Assembly: GCA_022570795.1 (NCBI GenBank)
Contig: JAKUDP010000012.1
Location: 930,001-994,000, forward strand
Origin: Sphaerulina vaccinii
Taxonomy: Eukaryota; Ascomycota; Dothideomycetes; Mycosphaerellales; Mycosphaerellaceae
DNA: 64,000 bases
Direction of reading: 5' to 3'
Shown here: in pieces, positions 52,401 through 63,747 of the stretch
How positions within the stretch are numbered: position 1 is the stretch's first letter
Layout: the number at the start of each line of letters is the position of its first letter
Position numbers and translations under genes: made by a program
The notes under the pieces: generated by a model
The model's input: the letters and a program-made list of their open reading frames with translations, nothing else
What the model was told of the DNA's origin: nothing
Database searches by the model: none

Positions 52401-53261
52401 CGTAGCGAGGTTGGCAGAGAGGTGACTGCGCGGCGTCCACGATGCGGCCGCCTGCAGTGACCCGGACGTGGTTGGGCGAGCCGTGATTCTGCTTCAAGGC
52501 TTCGACGGCGGCTCGCTTGAGGGACGGGGTGGGTGAGCGGCCAGGTCTGAACAGAACTTGGCCATTTGGTACAATCTCGTTGAGCGCTTGTGGGGCTTGA
52601 ATTGCGGGTGGTGCTGGCGGCAGAAACGCGTCGTTGCTGCTGATTGACGAATTCTCGTTGTTTGAGGTGGTCGATGGCACTCGGAGACTGCTGATATTAG
52701 ACTGGCGTCCCTTGAGAGAGCGAACAGTGAAGGACTTGGAGCCCTTCAAGACGTGCTCTGTGGAGGAGGTATCAGCACTGTTGACGTACAATTGCTCGTT
52801 ATCTGCTGGCTCGACGTATGCGTGGAAGCGCTGTTGGTGGGTGCCAGCGATAACAGCTCGCATGAGATTGTAGTAGAACAACTCCTGGAACCGCCACTCC
52901 TCGTACATCGCTCGCTCGAAGGGATCGATGATGGTGAGTTGCATTTTCGATGCGGATAGGTGCAGTAGGTCGATGCAAACAAGAAGGTGGAAAGCGGACG
53001 CGTCGAAATATGAGTGTGTGCGGACTTGGACCCCGACACGCCGACAACTTGGCCTATGAGAGGCGTGCAGGGGAGGGGTCTGTGCAGCGATGAGGTGATG
53101 TTTGAAGGGTCTATCATACCTTTGACAAGTTCTGCGTCCTCGCTCCCATGCTCCTCAATGGATTCAGACAGCTTCGGTTGTGATTGTGTATTGCGAAGTC
53201 GATGAAGCTCTTCCGCCGAGTAGACACGGCGAGTGCTTCTGACCACAGCGTTCGTAGCCAT
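49484..53261 (-). CDS. Large low-complexity protein, 1208 aa, function unknown
   Basis: Exons 53261-53120, 53024-52058 and 52001-49484 with introns of 95 and 56 bases. The second intron (GTATGC...CTTCGCAG) is well supported: it joins LKALKDR to HQNYANEQKRLDQQEALHGR. The first uses a weak acceptor (TCCAAG), chosen because it alone keeps frame into VRTHSYFDASAFHLLVCIDL, so it is less certain. Features: an N-terminal RRVYSAEELHRLRNTQSQPK with an eIF4E-binding-like Y-x4-L pattern; a moderately conserved-looking region VTAGGRIVDAAQSPLCQPRY and DEFGNRYQIVGSKILPLHVR; a charged helix around HPRDRQSLINRRKQLVNESD, probably coiled coil; then about 700 residues of Ser/Pro/Thr-rich disorder. The end GKRGWGGVRDWMKSSKGSNV is more ordered. 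No enzymatic domain is seen. Confidence 0.7.
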
Positions 53262-55178
53262 GGGTGTAGCCCGGGTTGGTGGTAGACTCTGGCGAGCTGC
53301 AGACTAGTTGCGGGAGGCGGCAGCAGAGTGGAGCGGATAGTCGTTTGTCACTCGATCTGCATCGAAGCCAGTCAGCTTACACATGAACACAGTCGATAAA
53401 CTCGCAAGGCACTACTTACCAGCGGGACAGGATCTCGAGCTTCTCGAGTAGCTCAAGTCCGAGAGGACAAAGGCTCCAGCAGTCGGAGTCGGACAAGCGC
53501 CAGATGTGATGCGTGGTTCCAAGCAAGAGGGGTGGCGGTTATGAAGAAGTTGTCAATGGTTTCGGGTTGCGATGAAGCGCGGTGTGACAATGACAGACGA
53601 ACAGTTGGTGTATGCGGTGTTGGTTGAGGAGACCAGGTGCAAGGACAAGAGACAGTGTTATGAACCAGGCACTGCCTCTTGCACTGCCTGGCAGCAAGCA
53701 GCGAGTTGCAAGAGCTTCTCGAAGTTGGAGGTAGTCGAGCAAGAGTCGACGGCTGATATCCCAGGACCAGGTGGCAATCCACACCGACTCGCACGGCAAG
53801 CGCGCGCACCTGCATCAGGATCCCACGGAGGCAGCTGCTGAGGAAGGAATCAGCATTTTCGTTTTCGACACGAATACATACCACTCGAATAGCGCATCGC
53901 AATGGTCAACTTCTCTCATTATGGACTCGCGCCACTCTCTCCTCTGCCCCTTCACATGGTTCTTCTATCTCCTTTTTCAAGGACCGGCTTGGCGCATAGA
54001 ACCGCGCACAGGAAGCGGTCAGGTTTCAACGTTCTTTAAATTGCCATGCGGGTCTTCTCCTACTGGGATCTCGTTCTTGATGCTGGAGTCTGGCGCCTCA
54101 CGCTGCTATGGCTGCAGCGGTGCTGAAGAGACATGGCTTCGTCCAAGGGCAGGCTTCGCCCGATGCAGAAACCTCGACCATCATCCGCACCATTCTCTTC
54201 CTCGGCACAGGCGCCTCTGTGTACGGTATTTGCTCTCATTCAAGACGGCCATTGTGACCCACGATGCCGACTCCGTGCTCATATGGCAGCTCTGTCCTCG
54301 AATTGCCCTTCCATGATACACGCCAATGTTGGACCGTTACGAGACCGCCAGACATGACTACGATAGCGTCAAAGAGTACAAGCCCAACACGGCTCTTCCT
54401 GTCCTGCAGCTCTGTTTCTCTTCATCACTTGTTCTTGGTCTGCTTGTACGTGAAGCGTTTCCGTGTTCTACGAAGTCCAAGGTCAGCACATATGCACAGA
54501 CAGCGAAGAGTTTCGAACAGACTCACGGAGAGAACTCTCCAAGTTTGTGTCCAACCATATCTTCTGTGATGCGAACATCCTGGTATATCTTGCCATTGTA
54601 CACCTGAAAGATGAGTCCCACGAAGTTTGGCAGTATCGTCGCGCTCCTCGCCTGTGTCTTGATCGGAGGCGTCCTTTCACCAGGCTTCGGTCGTACTATC
54701 GGCAGACTTTGGCATCGTTAGCATTGGGAGTACCTCGCAAGGATGCATGCATCGAGAGCGCGATTGTTAGGATAGATGGGAGTCGTACGGGACGATGTGT
54801 GGTCCTACATCATCAGGTCAGCGATGCCCATATGCGACCCAGTAGTATCACCATGCTTACCTTTCCACACTGATCGCGCCAGCAGCGCCGCGGTAGACCT
54901 CATCGTGATAGACTGTGAACAATGAGAACGATCGCATCCACATGTCGTGAAAGATGGAGGAAGGAGCGGCGGACGATCCCGCCGCTTGTGCACGTGAAAG
55001 CGTGATTCGCCTTCGCGTCTCGGTACAGGCAGCGAGCCATTCACGTCCTCTCTTCTGTTCGCCATCTCTTATTTCTCGCTGATTCACCTAGATACCTGAG
55101 CTCGACACCATCGCCTTGTTCCTCATGCACTTCCACGAGATCCGCCTTCCTGGAGTGCTTTTTCCTTCATAAGCCATC
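53262..55178. other. Intergenic with unresolved membrane-protein exons
   Basis: About 1.9 kb between the 1208-aa gene (-) and MRE11 (+). The only suggestive content is at 54108-54721 (listed separately); the rest shows no supported feature. Confidence 0.4.
54108..54721 (+). CDS. Possible small membrane protein, splicing unresolved
   Basis: Three plus-strand pieces look coding. From ATG 54108: MAAAVLKRHGFVQGQASPDA then TIIRTILFLGTGASVY, followed by a GTATTT donor-like site. Then, from an ATG at 54328, DRYETARHDYDSVKEYKPNT and ALPVLQLCFSSSLVLGLL, followed by a GTACGT donor-like site. Finally, from 54611, MSPTKFGSIVALLACVLIGG and VLSPGFGRTIGRLWHR with a stop at 54721. Pieces two and three share a frame across one stop. 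Each has a hydrophobic helix. I could not join all three with consistent phase, so this may be a real small multi-exon gene, two genes, or chance. Confidence 0.3.
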
Positions 55179-57621
55179 ATGGCGGACTCACAAGGTACAC
55201 CACCTTCACATCAAATGAAAGTTGAACGAAGCCAGAGCTCATCAAAGACTTGCACAGATCCCCACACAATTCGCATACTGATCTCGACTGACAATCATGT
55301 CGGCTACAACGAGCGCGATCCTGTTCGTGGCAACGACAGTTGGCAGACCTTCGACGAGATCATGCAATTAGCCAAGACCGAAGATGTGGACATGGTCCTT
55401 CTAGCTGGTGATCTATTCCACGAGAACAAGCCGTCTCGACAGGCGATGTACCAGGTCATGAGAAGCTTGCGCGAGAACTGCTATGGCGACAAGCCGTGCG
55501 AGCTGCAAATGCTCAGTGACAGCAGCGAGCATTTTGCTGGGTGAGTGGCGAAGTGCCATGATAGTGCAGCTCGAAGCCGTGCTATGTTGACCTGCTTCCT
55601 TGTCAATACATTCACTGACCATGAGCAGCGCCTTCAATCATGTCAATTATGATGACGAGAACATTAATGTAGCGATACCAGTCTTCTCGATCCACGGCAA
55701 CCACGACGATCCATCTGGCGAGGGGCATCTCGCGGCCCTCGACATCCTCTCTGCAGCTGGACTCCTCAACTACTACGGTCGTACGCCAGAATCAGACAAC
55801 ATCCAGATCAAGCCAGTCTTGTTACAAAAGGGTCAAACGAAACTTGCACTCTATGGTATGAGCAATGTTCGTGACGAACGTCTGTTTCGAACATTTCGCG
55901 ATGGCCACGTAAAGTTCTGGACGCCCAGTATCCAAAGTGGTGACTGGTTCAATATCATGAGTGTGCATCAGAATCACCACGCATACACCGAGACTTCTTA
56001 CCTGCCCGAGCGATTCCTTCCCACCTTTATGGACCTTGTCATTTGGGGCCACGAACACGAGTGCAAGATCGACCCCATACAGAACGCCGAGATGGGCTTC
56101 AAAGTCATGCAACCAGGTTCATCTGTGGCAACTTCACTCGTCAAAGGCGAAGCTGTTCCAAAACACGTTGCGATCGTCAGTGTGACTGGCACCGAGTACG
56201 ACGTCAGACCCATCCGCCTCAAGACTGTTAGACCCTTCATTGTCAAGGAGATCGCCCTGCGTGACTACGAAGAAGCCGAAAGCATTGCTATGTCGGAGGA
56301 CGAGAACAATCGAGCCCAGATTTCGAAGTTCCTGTCCAATATCGTCCACGAGCTCATCGATGAGGCCAAGCAGGAGTGGTACGACATACAAGGAGAGGAC
56401 TACGAACCGGACGAAGATGAAGAGCCGCCGCTGCCCATTGTACGTCTGCGTGTCGAAACTACACCACCTGAAGGAGGAAAGTACGATGTCGACAACCCAC
56501 AACGCTTCTCAGGTCGCTTTGCTGGCTTAGTGGCCAACAGTACTGATGTCGTTCAATACCACCGCAAGCGCACAGGTACAGGCAGGAAGAAGATGGATGC
56601 CGATGTGCCTGACGAAGAGGTGCTGAAGACAATCACCATTGACACGGCCGGAGTCGACAAGTTGGTCAAAGAATTTCTCACAGCACAGTCTCTTACGATT
56701 CTTCCACAGAACAGCTTCAGCGATGCAGTCTCACAGTATGTTGACAAGGACGACAAGCACGCCATGCAAGAATTCATTGAGGAGAGCCTGAAGTTGCAGC
56801 AGGGCAATCTGCTTGAAGGCCAGGAAGATGATGACGACGGCAAGCTGATAGACGATGATGTCTTGCTAGAACAGATGGAGAAGAACCGGAAGACTCTCGA
56901 CGACGCATTCGATAGGGGCGAGCGTAAGAAAAAGAGTCGCAAAGGTGCTCGAAAGCCGCGACCCGACGACTGGGATAGCGACGAAGCTGGACAGGCATGG
57001 GAAGATTCCTACATGTCCATGTACTTCAACGGGGAAGACGAGGGTATGGCCAATGGAGATGATGATGACGATGCTGCAAGCGTAGCGTCAAGCACACGCC
57101 CAGCGAGAGGTAGAGGTAGTCGTGGTGGGAGAGGAGGTAAAGCCGCAGCTGGCACAACCCGCAAAGCTGCCGCTGCGCCTAAGAAGGCACCAGCAAAGGC
57201 CACCACTGCTCGAGGCAAGAAGAAGCCACTGTCAGACGAGGAGATGGAGGATGCGATCGTGATCGATGACGATGATGATGAGGAGGACTTCCAGGATGAT
57301 TCGCAATCGCTCTTCGTCAAGGAGGCCTCATCAGCACGACCATCAGCACGTAGCCAACGTGCAGCAAGCCCAGTCAAGAAGCCGGCTGCTCGTGCACCTG
57401 CCCGTGGCAGAGGAAGAGGTGGCACGGCTGCCAGTCGCACCAGTGCTACCCAGCAGACCTTAAGTTTCGGCACGCAGGCAAGCAGTGCTGGCAGGAACGG
57501 CACATCCAGAGCATCAGCATCGAAGCATCGCGAACCTAGTGAGGACGAGATCAGCGACGATGACGATGCCTTCGAGCCGCCTCCAGCTGCGCAACGAGGT
57601 ACAAGGACTGGTCGTCGATGA
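55179..57621 (+). CDS. MRE11: Double-strand break repair nuclease Mre11
   Basis: Manganese-dependent exo/endonuclease of the MRN/MRX complex with Rad50 and Nbs1/Xrs2. It processes DNA ends in break repair, meiosis and telomere maintenance. Exons 55179-55540 and 55629-57621, with an 88-base intron (GTGAGT...GAGCAG), give 784 aa. Phosphoesterase motifs in order: ISTDNHVGYNERDP, LLAGDLFHENKPS, FSIHGNHDDPSGEGHLAALD, MSVHQNHHAY and IWGHEHECKIDP. The capping domain follows to about residue 450. The C-terminal third is disordered and acidic/basic, with RGRGSRGGRGGK and RAPARGRGRGG glycine-arginine motifs. The splice rebuilds SSEHFAGAFNHVNYDDENIN exactly at motif spacing. Confidence 0.96.
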
Positions 57622-59268
57622 GTGAGAGCGAGAAGATCTCGCCTGACAACAGCATCAGAACGAAGACCGACCACGAGATTCTGCTCTGCTTGTGATTAGC
57701 GTAGCATGTACAGCGTGGCGTTGTCAGAGTTTGCAAAGTCTGCAACCAGTCTGCAGCGCCTTCAGTAAGTCGAAGCCATTTCCACCCACGTGGTATCCTA
57801 TACCGTTCATTTTGCCATTGTGTGCGCCCTTCGCGATTAGACTCCTGCTAAACAGCCAAGCCTGGCATCTAGAACGAAGCGCCACTGAGCTATTGACTTC
57901 TTTCGTCCTGATTGCAAGACTACACACAAGCCAACCCATACGCCATAACACTGTCGATGGCGGAATGCATCAGAACAGAAGCCCTAGATCAGACCGAGTA
58001 TCTGTCGTCGCTGCACTACGTCCACAATGTCGATCTCTGAAAATCTGTTCGATCGCTCGACATTGTTTCTGGGGATGATCAGATCGCTCAGAGTCTATCT
58101 CGTGAAGGGTACTCGTCACGATCTGTCAGAAAGAATTCCCGACGTCTGTCTCTTCGTGCGAGCGATGATGGAAAACTTCAAAGAATAGAGTTGTGTTGAT
58201 CAGACCTCTCACTGACCGCCTTAGCAGCACGTTGCCGTCGGAGTTGCATCTTTTCGGATGTATGATGATGAAGTCTTTGTACTGCAGGTCGCTCATCAAC
58301 GGGACCACTATAAGCAATAACATCGAACAGATCATACCACGAGCAGTGAATGAGCACTCTCCTTCAACAAGCAGAGTTTAAGAAAGACGGCACGAATGCC
58401 GAGGGAGTCGGCACTTTTGAAGCATCGTACGTGTCTTACTTCTCCTCCCGCAACAAATTCAAAATGTACCCAGCTAATTCTCACGCAGATCAAACACACA
58501 ATCAGAAAGGAGGGAGGAAAGGTACGATCACAGATCAACAACCAGCAGAGGGGAAGGATGACGAATTATACAAAAGAGACAGCTAAGCAATACCAAGCTT
58601 TTACCAAGAGTACTTTAAACTTTTCCCCTGGGTCGAATCTGTACGATGCAAGGATGATCTGGACCTCTTAGCGTCGACATCTGTAAATCACTCATTGACA
58701 AAGGACCACCGCACGTGGTATCATCAGACCGCAGCAAATACGAGTTCTAGTGATTACGCGTCCATACGGATGGCATTTCAAGCCATGACTCTTGCGTGCT
58801 CGCAACTGATTTGTGTCTGTTGCAGTTGAGGCGTCTTCCATTCGAAACTATTGCCTAATGGAAATTCTGCATTTGACCATGAACAAACGCTCTCTCGTGT
58901 TGTTTCAATCCACGTCAACACGTGCGATGGGACAGGGTCAAATCTATGCTATTATAGGGATGGTTTCAACCATAAGCCTGCATACGCAAACAACTGGGTC
59001 CTCTTTCAGTAACGTACCGGAGATGAACTCTCGTGCAATGATGGCAGTCCCGAGCGAGACACTTGCGCGTACGCGTTTCCGGACTGAACTTACCTGCAAT
59101 GCAGGTACCACCACAGTACGGAGCGGTATGTGTTTGAAATTGTTGAAGAAAATGAGAAGTGGTCCCCAAGAAAGAGGCGTTTATTCTTCGTCACCTTCAT
59201 TGCGTTGTTGCGTACTCAACTACTCATTCACCAACTACACTCCTTCAATCAGTAACAACAGCCGATAG
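57622..59268. other. Promoter region of the Pls-like synthetase; no gene recognised
   Basis: About 1.6 kb. Only short overlapping ORFs. It lies 5' of the 1458-aa synthetase and 3' of MRE11. Confidence 0.5.
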
Positions 59269-62200
59269 ATGGCGTTCTCCTCCACCTCACATACGTTGTC
59301 ATCCTACGCTTCCAGCAGGATTCTCACCGGAGAGCGACCTCTCGAAACAGCACCATCGCCGCCTACAGATGTCGAGACCTTGCCAAGTCTATTCCAGCAT
59401 CGAGCGAGGACGCGGCCTGGTAGTGTTGCGTTCTCATGTCAGACAGATAATGATGGACTCAAGAAGATAACATATGCCGAAGCCGACTCGATCGCTACGT
59501 CGATAGCTGTTCAGATTGCATCGCTTCATCCTAACACAACCGCGAGTGGTACCAGAACAGTTGCAATATGGCTAGAGAAAGGTTTGGATCTGATCCTCAG
59601 TATCCTTGCAACAACATACTCGGGAGCAACGTGGCTGCCTCTCGATCCAGATGTGCCAGTTGAGCGAGTGGCTACTTGTGTGCTCGACTCCTCAGCTACA
59701 GCCTTGATCTGCGATGCGGAGCACAACGACAGAGCCAGAGAAGTGCAACAACGAGTGGAAGCAGAATCTGTTCTCCTGCAGGTCAGGACCTTCGAAGAGC
59801 TACGTGCGTCAGCAACGCAACCGACTTCCAGACTTCCTGGACCACGCCCGCGAGATGCCGCTTACCTGATCTACACCTCCGGTACAACGGGTACTCCGAA
59901 AGGGATAGCGATACCGCACTCAGCAGCTCTGACTTTCGCTCTCAGCGAGCGAGAAGTCCTCGAGACCAGTCCCAAGGATATCGTCTGGAATGGCTTCAGC
60001 CCAGCCTTTGACATGTTCGTGGAAGAAATGTGGATAACCATAGCCGGCGGCGCACACCTAGCGATCGGGATACGCTCAGAGTGTCGTGATGTACTCGGCC
60101 TGCCTGCAACCTGGACATCTCGAAACGTCTCCATGGTCAATGCAGTCCCGACACTAATCAGCATAATGCAAACCGCAACCTCCAACGAAGATACACCACT
60201 CCTTCCCTCTTGCATTCGCCTTATCAACCTCGGAGGAGAAGCGTGTCCACCAGCTCTAGTCAGTCGTCTGTCTCGTCCAGGCCTCCGAATCATAAACACT
60301 TATGGCCCAACAGAAACGACTGTGTCGTGTACATGGGCCGAGTTGCAACCTGGACAGCCTGTAACGATAGGACGGCCGTTGCCATCTTACCACGCTTGTC
60401 TGCTTCCTGTTTCTGAGGACGACAACAGTACACCAGCATCGGCTGTATCAGAACCTCTTCAAGTTGGTCCAGAAGTCGAAGGCGAACTCGCAATCGGTGG
60501 TCCATGTGTTGGACTAGGCTACGTGGGTCGACCAGAATTGACGGCGCAGAAGTTCATCCCACATCCTCTGTTCCCAGACAGTGGCGAGCGACTTTACCGT
60601 ACTGGCGATCGAGTACGATTAGACTCTGATCTCAAGATCATCTTCATAGGAAGAATCGACACGCAAGTCAAATATCGTGGTTTCCGGATTGAGCTGGGAG
60701 AAATCGAATCACTATTATCTGGACATGAAGATGTTCAAGCTGCAGCTGTGATATTGACGAAACCTAATACAGAAACAGCGAGATTGGAGGCTTTTGTCGT
60801 TGTTCGTGAAGGAGCTGAGAGAAATGCAGGGCCGCTCTACGCGTTATGCTCAGATCGACTTCCGGCATACATGAGACCGGATGAGTTGCATTTCTTGGAA
60901 AAGGAAGAGCTGCCTAGACTGCCGAGTGGGAAGATCAATGGCAAGGCTTTGCATGATGTCGCTGCGAGAATCAAAGAGGAAGAAGCAGCAGCAATGGCAA
61001 AGACTCGAGACGATTCCGCGGTGGAGATTGTGGAGTACAAGACTGACAGCGCTCTGCGTATCCTTCTGAAGCATCTGGGAGGCATCTTTCCGCAGGCTGG
61101 TCATATCAAGCCCGAAGCAGACTTCTTTGATGATCTGGGTGGACACTCCCTTCTGGCTGCGATGCTGGTATCTCGTCTGCGTGGAGCACGCACAGAGTCA
61201 GACTCCATGCCGTTTGCCTCGATCGGACTTCCGGACATCTACGAGGGACGCACACCAGCCAAGATTGCTGCGCGATTTGAGGTATCGGAAGAAGACGACG
61301 ATAGCACGACTCAAGCTTCCGAGCTATTTGACGAGATCGATGGCACTGGTCCACAGACAGGAGAGCATATGCCCGTGTCACAGATGATGTTCATCTTCTG
61401 CGGACTGGCACAGCTGGTCCCACTTCTCTTCCTCTTCTTTGTACACTCCATCGAGATCCTGGTACCTTATTTGGTCTTCGACAAGCTAGTGCTTGATGGC
61501 CGCATTGGTTTAGGTATCCTGGCTGCGTATGGGATCTTTGTTGCCATACCTCCTTGTCTGACTCTACTCGCTATCGTGGGGAAGTGGCTCATCCTAGGAA
61601 AGGCCAAGGAGGGAGAGTATCCGCTCTACAGCTTCTACTACTTCCGGTGGTGGACCGCAGAGCGCTTAGTCGCACTAGCCAATCCAAAGCTCATGGCCGA
61701 GTCGCTTGTCTATCCTTGGTTCCTTCGCGCCATGGGTGCAAATGTCGGCCAGTACTCTCACCTTGGCGCTATGGTCATCGGAGCAGCTGCGGACCTCGTC
61801 ACCATCGGATCTGATGTTGTGGTAGGCGCAGATGTCGTTCTGGCTGTCAGCTTGGTCGAAAGGGGCAGACTCATCCTGAAGAGTGTGTCGATCGGTGACG
61901 ATGCCATCATTGGCTCGAACTCGGTTATCGAAGGAGGCGCTGTCGTTGAGGAAGGTGGAGAAGTCGCTCCGCTCTCAATGTTACCGGATGGTATGCGGGT
62001 GCCCAGTTTTCAACGCTTTCATGGCTCGCCAGCACGATATCAGCGTGAAGTCAAGGAAGGCATGGCCGCACTTGGACGGGCATCAAGACCTTCTTGGCTT
62101 CGCTCCACGGCGATGTTGCTGGGCAATATGTTCATCGCCGGTTTCATCATACCTCTACTCTACCTCGTCCCTCAGCTACCAGGTCTGATGCTGTTCGATC

Positions 62201-63645
62201 TCGTAGATCTTCGGTCTGTGGGCGCGTGGGGCCAAGTCGCAGTCCTTTCGATACCTATCGCTCTTGCGTACCAGATCCTGGTCTTCTCTCAGCTGATCTT
62301 CGTCCGACGCGTCTTTATGGGAAAGATGAAGGAGGGCACGTTCAAGGTCTACAGCTCCTGGTATCTGCGCAAGTGGTTCATTGACAGGACGATGGATCTT
62401 GCTCTGGACATCCTCCATCCAGTCTTTGCATCTCTCTACATCGTGCCTTTCCTCAGGGCAATAGGCGTCAAGATCGGCAGAAGATCAGAAGTCTCAACAG
62501 CGCGAGGCCTGTCTTATGAGCTACTGGAGATCGGTGACGAGTCCTTTGTCGCCGATGCTGTTCTGCTGGGTGATGCTGACATTCGCGGGAACAAGTTAAC
62601 TCTCAAGAAGACGAAGCTGGAAAGCCGTGCCTTTGCTGGGAATGCCAGTGTGATTCCTCAAGGAACGACGCTTGCATCGAATACCCTGGTGGGAGTCCTT
62701 TCAATTGCCCCAGCCGACAAGCCGCTCACAGAAGGGACTTCCTGCTTTGGTTCGCCTCCTGTGCTAATGCCCGCCCGTCACAAGGTCGAAGGTCACAACG
62801 ACGATGTGCTGTTCAGCCCGTCTAGAGGGCGTGTCGCAGCTCGCTTGCTTATCGAAGGCCTTCGTATCGTAATGCCTAGAGCACTCATCATCTTCGGTCT
62901 AGGCTTCGCACTCCAGCTGGCATACGAGGGTTACTCACGCATCGGCGCAGTTTACACATTGTTGATGCTGCCACTTTTCTACTTGGTCTTCTTCGCCCTG
63001 CCTTCACTGGCTTTCGTAATCATCCTCAAGTGGATTCTCATCGGGCGCTACAAGAATGCTGAATGGCCACTCTGGAGCTTGAATGTCTGGCTGAGCGAAG
63101 CCGTGACGAGCACATGGGAGACCGCAACAGAGCCAATCTTTGCAAGCCTGCTTGTTGGCACACCATACCTGGCATGGTGCTTCCGAGCAATGGGCGTCAA
63201 GATTGGTTCCAGAGTTACGCTTCTCGCCAGCGACATCACCGAGTTCGATTGTGTCAGCATTGGAGACGAAGCCATGATCAACCAGCGATGCGGTGCCCAG
63301 ACGCATCTCTTCGAAGATCGCATTATGAAGGTCGGCCGAGTGAGCTTCGGCGCTCGCTCCTGTATGAAGCCATACTCAGTCTGTCTGCCTGGCAGCTCAG
63401 TGGGCGATGGAGCTCAGCTTGGGTGTCTGAGCTTGCTGATGAAGGGAGAAGAGTTGCCCGAGGGGACGGCTTGGGAAGGTGCTCCTGTCGTACCACGTTC
63501 TAAGAGGCGGAGAGCACAGTTTCCTTACTCGTCACAGTCGAAGGACAAGTCCAGTGAGGTCGACAGCTCGATTGCAAGCAGACAAGGGTCGACAGCAGTA
63601 GCAACACCAGCATCTAGTTTTGTCGTGAGCATGGAAGGCGTCTAA
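59269..63645 (+). CDS. Pls/PosA-type single-module synthetase: adenylation, carrier, membrane hexapeptide repeats
   Basis: Single exon, 1458 aa. Adenylation domain (about 30-600): A3 YTSGTTGTPKG (about 202-212), A4-region FDMFVEEMW (Asp248), YGPTETT (345-351), YRTGDR, VKYRGFRIELGEIE, and A10 Lys555 in LPSGKINGKAL. The carrier domain carries phosphopantetheine Ser627 in FFDDLGGHSLLA. The remaining 770 residues hold three tandem membrane-plus-left-handed-helix units (about 705-945, 945-1165, 1190-1420), each with paired hydrophobic segments, then a YP-W..R..G...G hexapeptide-repeat fold. There is no condensation or thioesterase domain. This layout is that of poly-epsilon-lysine synthetase (Pls) and its fungal homologues, in which the membrane units polymerise one amino acid. 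Product prediction is inference; the specificity residues look lysine-like (see findings). No cluster partners are visible. Confidence 0.93.
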   Translation: MAFSSTSHTLSSYASSRILTGERPLETAPSPPTDVETLPSLFQHRARTRPGSVAFSCQTDNDGLKKITYAEADSIATSIAVQIASLHPNTTASGTRTVAIWLEKGLDLILSILATTYSGATWLPLDPDVPVERVATCVLDSSATALICDAEHNDRAREVQQRVEAESVLLQVRTFEELRASATQPTSRLPGPRPRDAAYLIYTSGTTGTPKGIAIPHSAALTFALSEREVLETSPKDIVWNGFSPAFDMFVEEMWITIAGGAHLAIGIRSECRDVLGLPATWTSRNVSMVNAVPTLISIMQTATSNEDTPLLPSCIRLINLGGEACPPALVSRLSRPGLRIINTYGPTETTVSCTWAELQPGQPVTIGRPLPSYHACLLPVSEDDNSTPASAVSEPLQVGPEVEGELAIGGPCVGLGYVGRPELTAQKFIPHPLFPDSGERLYRTGDRVRLDSDLKIIFIGRIDTQVKYRGFRIELGEIESLLSGHEDVQAAAVILTKPNTETARLEAFVVVREGAERNAGPLYALCSDRLPAYMRPDELHFLEKEELPRLPSGKINGKALHDVAARIKEEEAAAMAKTRDDSAVEIVEYKTDSALRILLKHLGGIFPQAGHIKPEADFFDDLGGHSLLAAMLVSRLRGARTESDSMPFASIGLPDIYEGRTPAKIAARFEVSEEDDDSTTQASELFDEIDGTGPQTGEHMPVSQMMFIFCGLAQLVPLLFLFFVHSIEILVPYLVFDKLVLDGRIGLGILAAYGIFVAIPPCLTLLAIVGKWLILGKAKEGEYPLYSFYYFRWWTAERLVALANPKLMAESLVYPWFLRAMGANVGQYSHLGAMVIGAAADLVTIGSDVVVGADVVLAVSLVERGRLILKSVSIGDDAIIGSNSVIEGGAVVEEGGEVAPLSMLPDGMRVPSFQRFHGSPARYQREVKEGMAALGRASRPSWLRSTAMLLGNMFIAGFIIPLLYLVPQLPGLMLFDLVDLRSVGAWGQVAVLSIPIALAYQILVFSQLIFVRRVFMGKMKEGTFKVYSSWYLRKWFIDRTMDLALDILHPVFASLYIVPFLRAIGVKIGRRSEVSTARGLSYELLEIGDESFVADAVLLGDADIRGNKLTLKKTKLESRAFAGNASVIPQGTTLASNTLVGVLSIAPADKPLTEGTSCFGSPPVLMPARHKVEGHNDDVLFSPSRGRVAARLLIEGLRIVMPRALIIFGLGFALQLAYEGYSRIGAVYTLLMLPLFYLVFFALPSLAFVIILKWILIGRYKNAEWPLWSLNVWLSEAVTSTWETATEPIFASLLVGTPYLAWCFRAMGVKIGSRVTLLASDITEFDCVSIGDEAMINQRCGAQTHLFEDRIMKVGRVSFGARSCMKPYSVCLPGSSVGDGAQLGCLSLLMKGEELPEGTAWEGAPVVPRSKRRRAQFPYSSQSKDKSSEVDSSIASRQGSTAVATPASSFVVSMEGV

Positions 63646-63747
63646 AAGTCCAGCGTTATGTAGCATGAAATCATGATATCCATTTCAATTCGAGGTCGCT
63701 GTGCTTCTGTAATGTTGTCGTCTTGAGTTGCGCGAAATATGTTTGGC

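Noticed and set aside
57009..57674. 221-codon minus-strand ORF
   Set aside because: Antisense to the low-complexity C terminus of MRE11; its Ser/Ala/Leu runs mirror the Asp/Gly/Arg codons of that gene.
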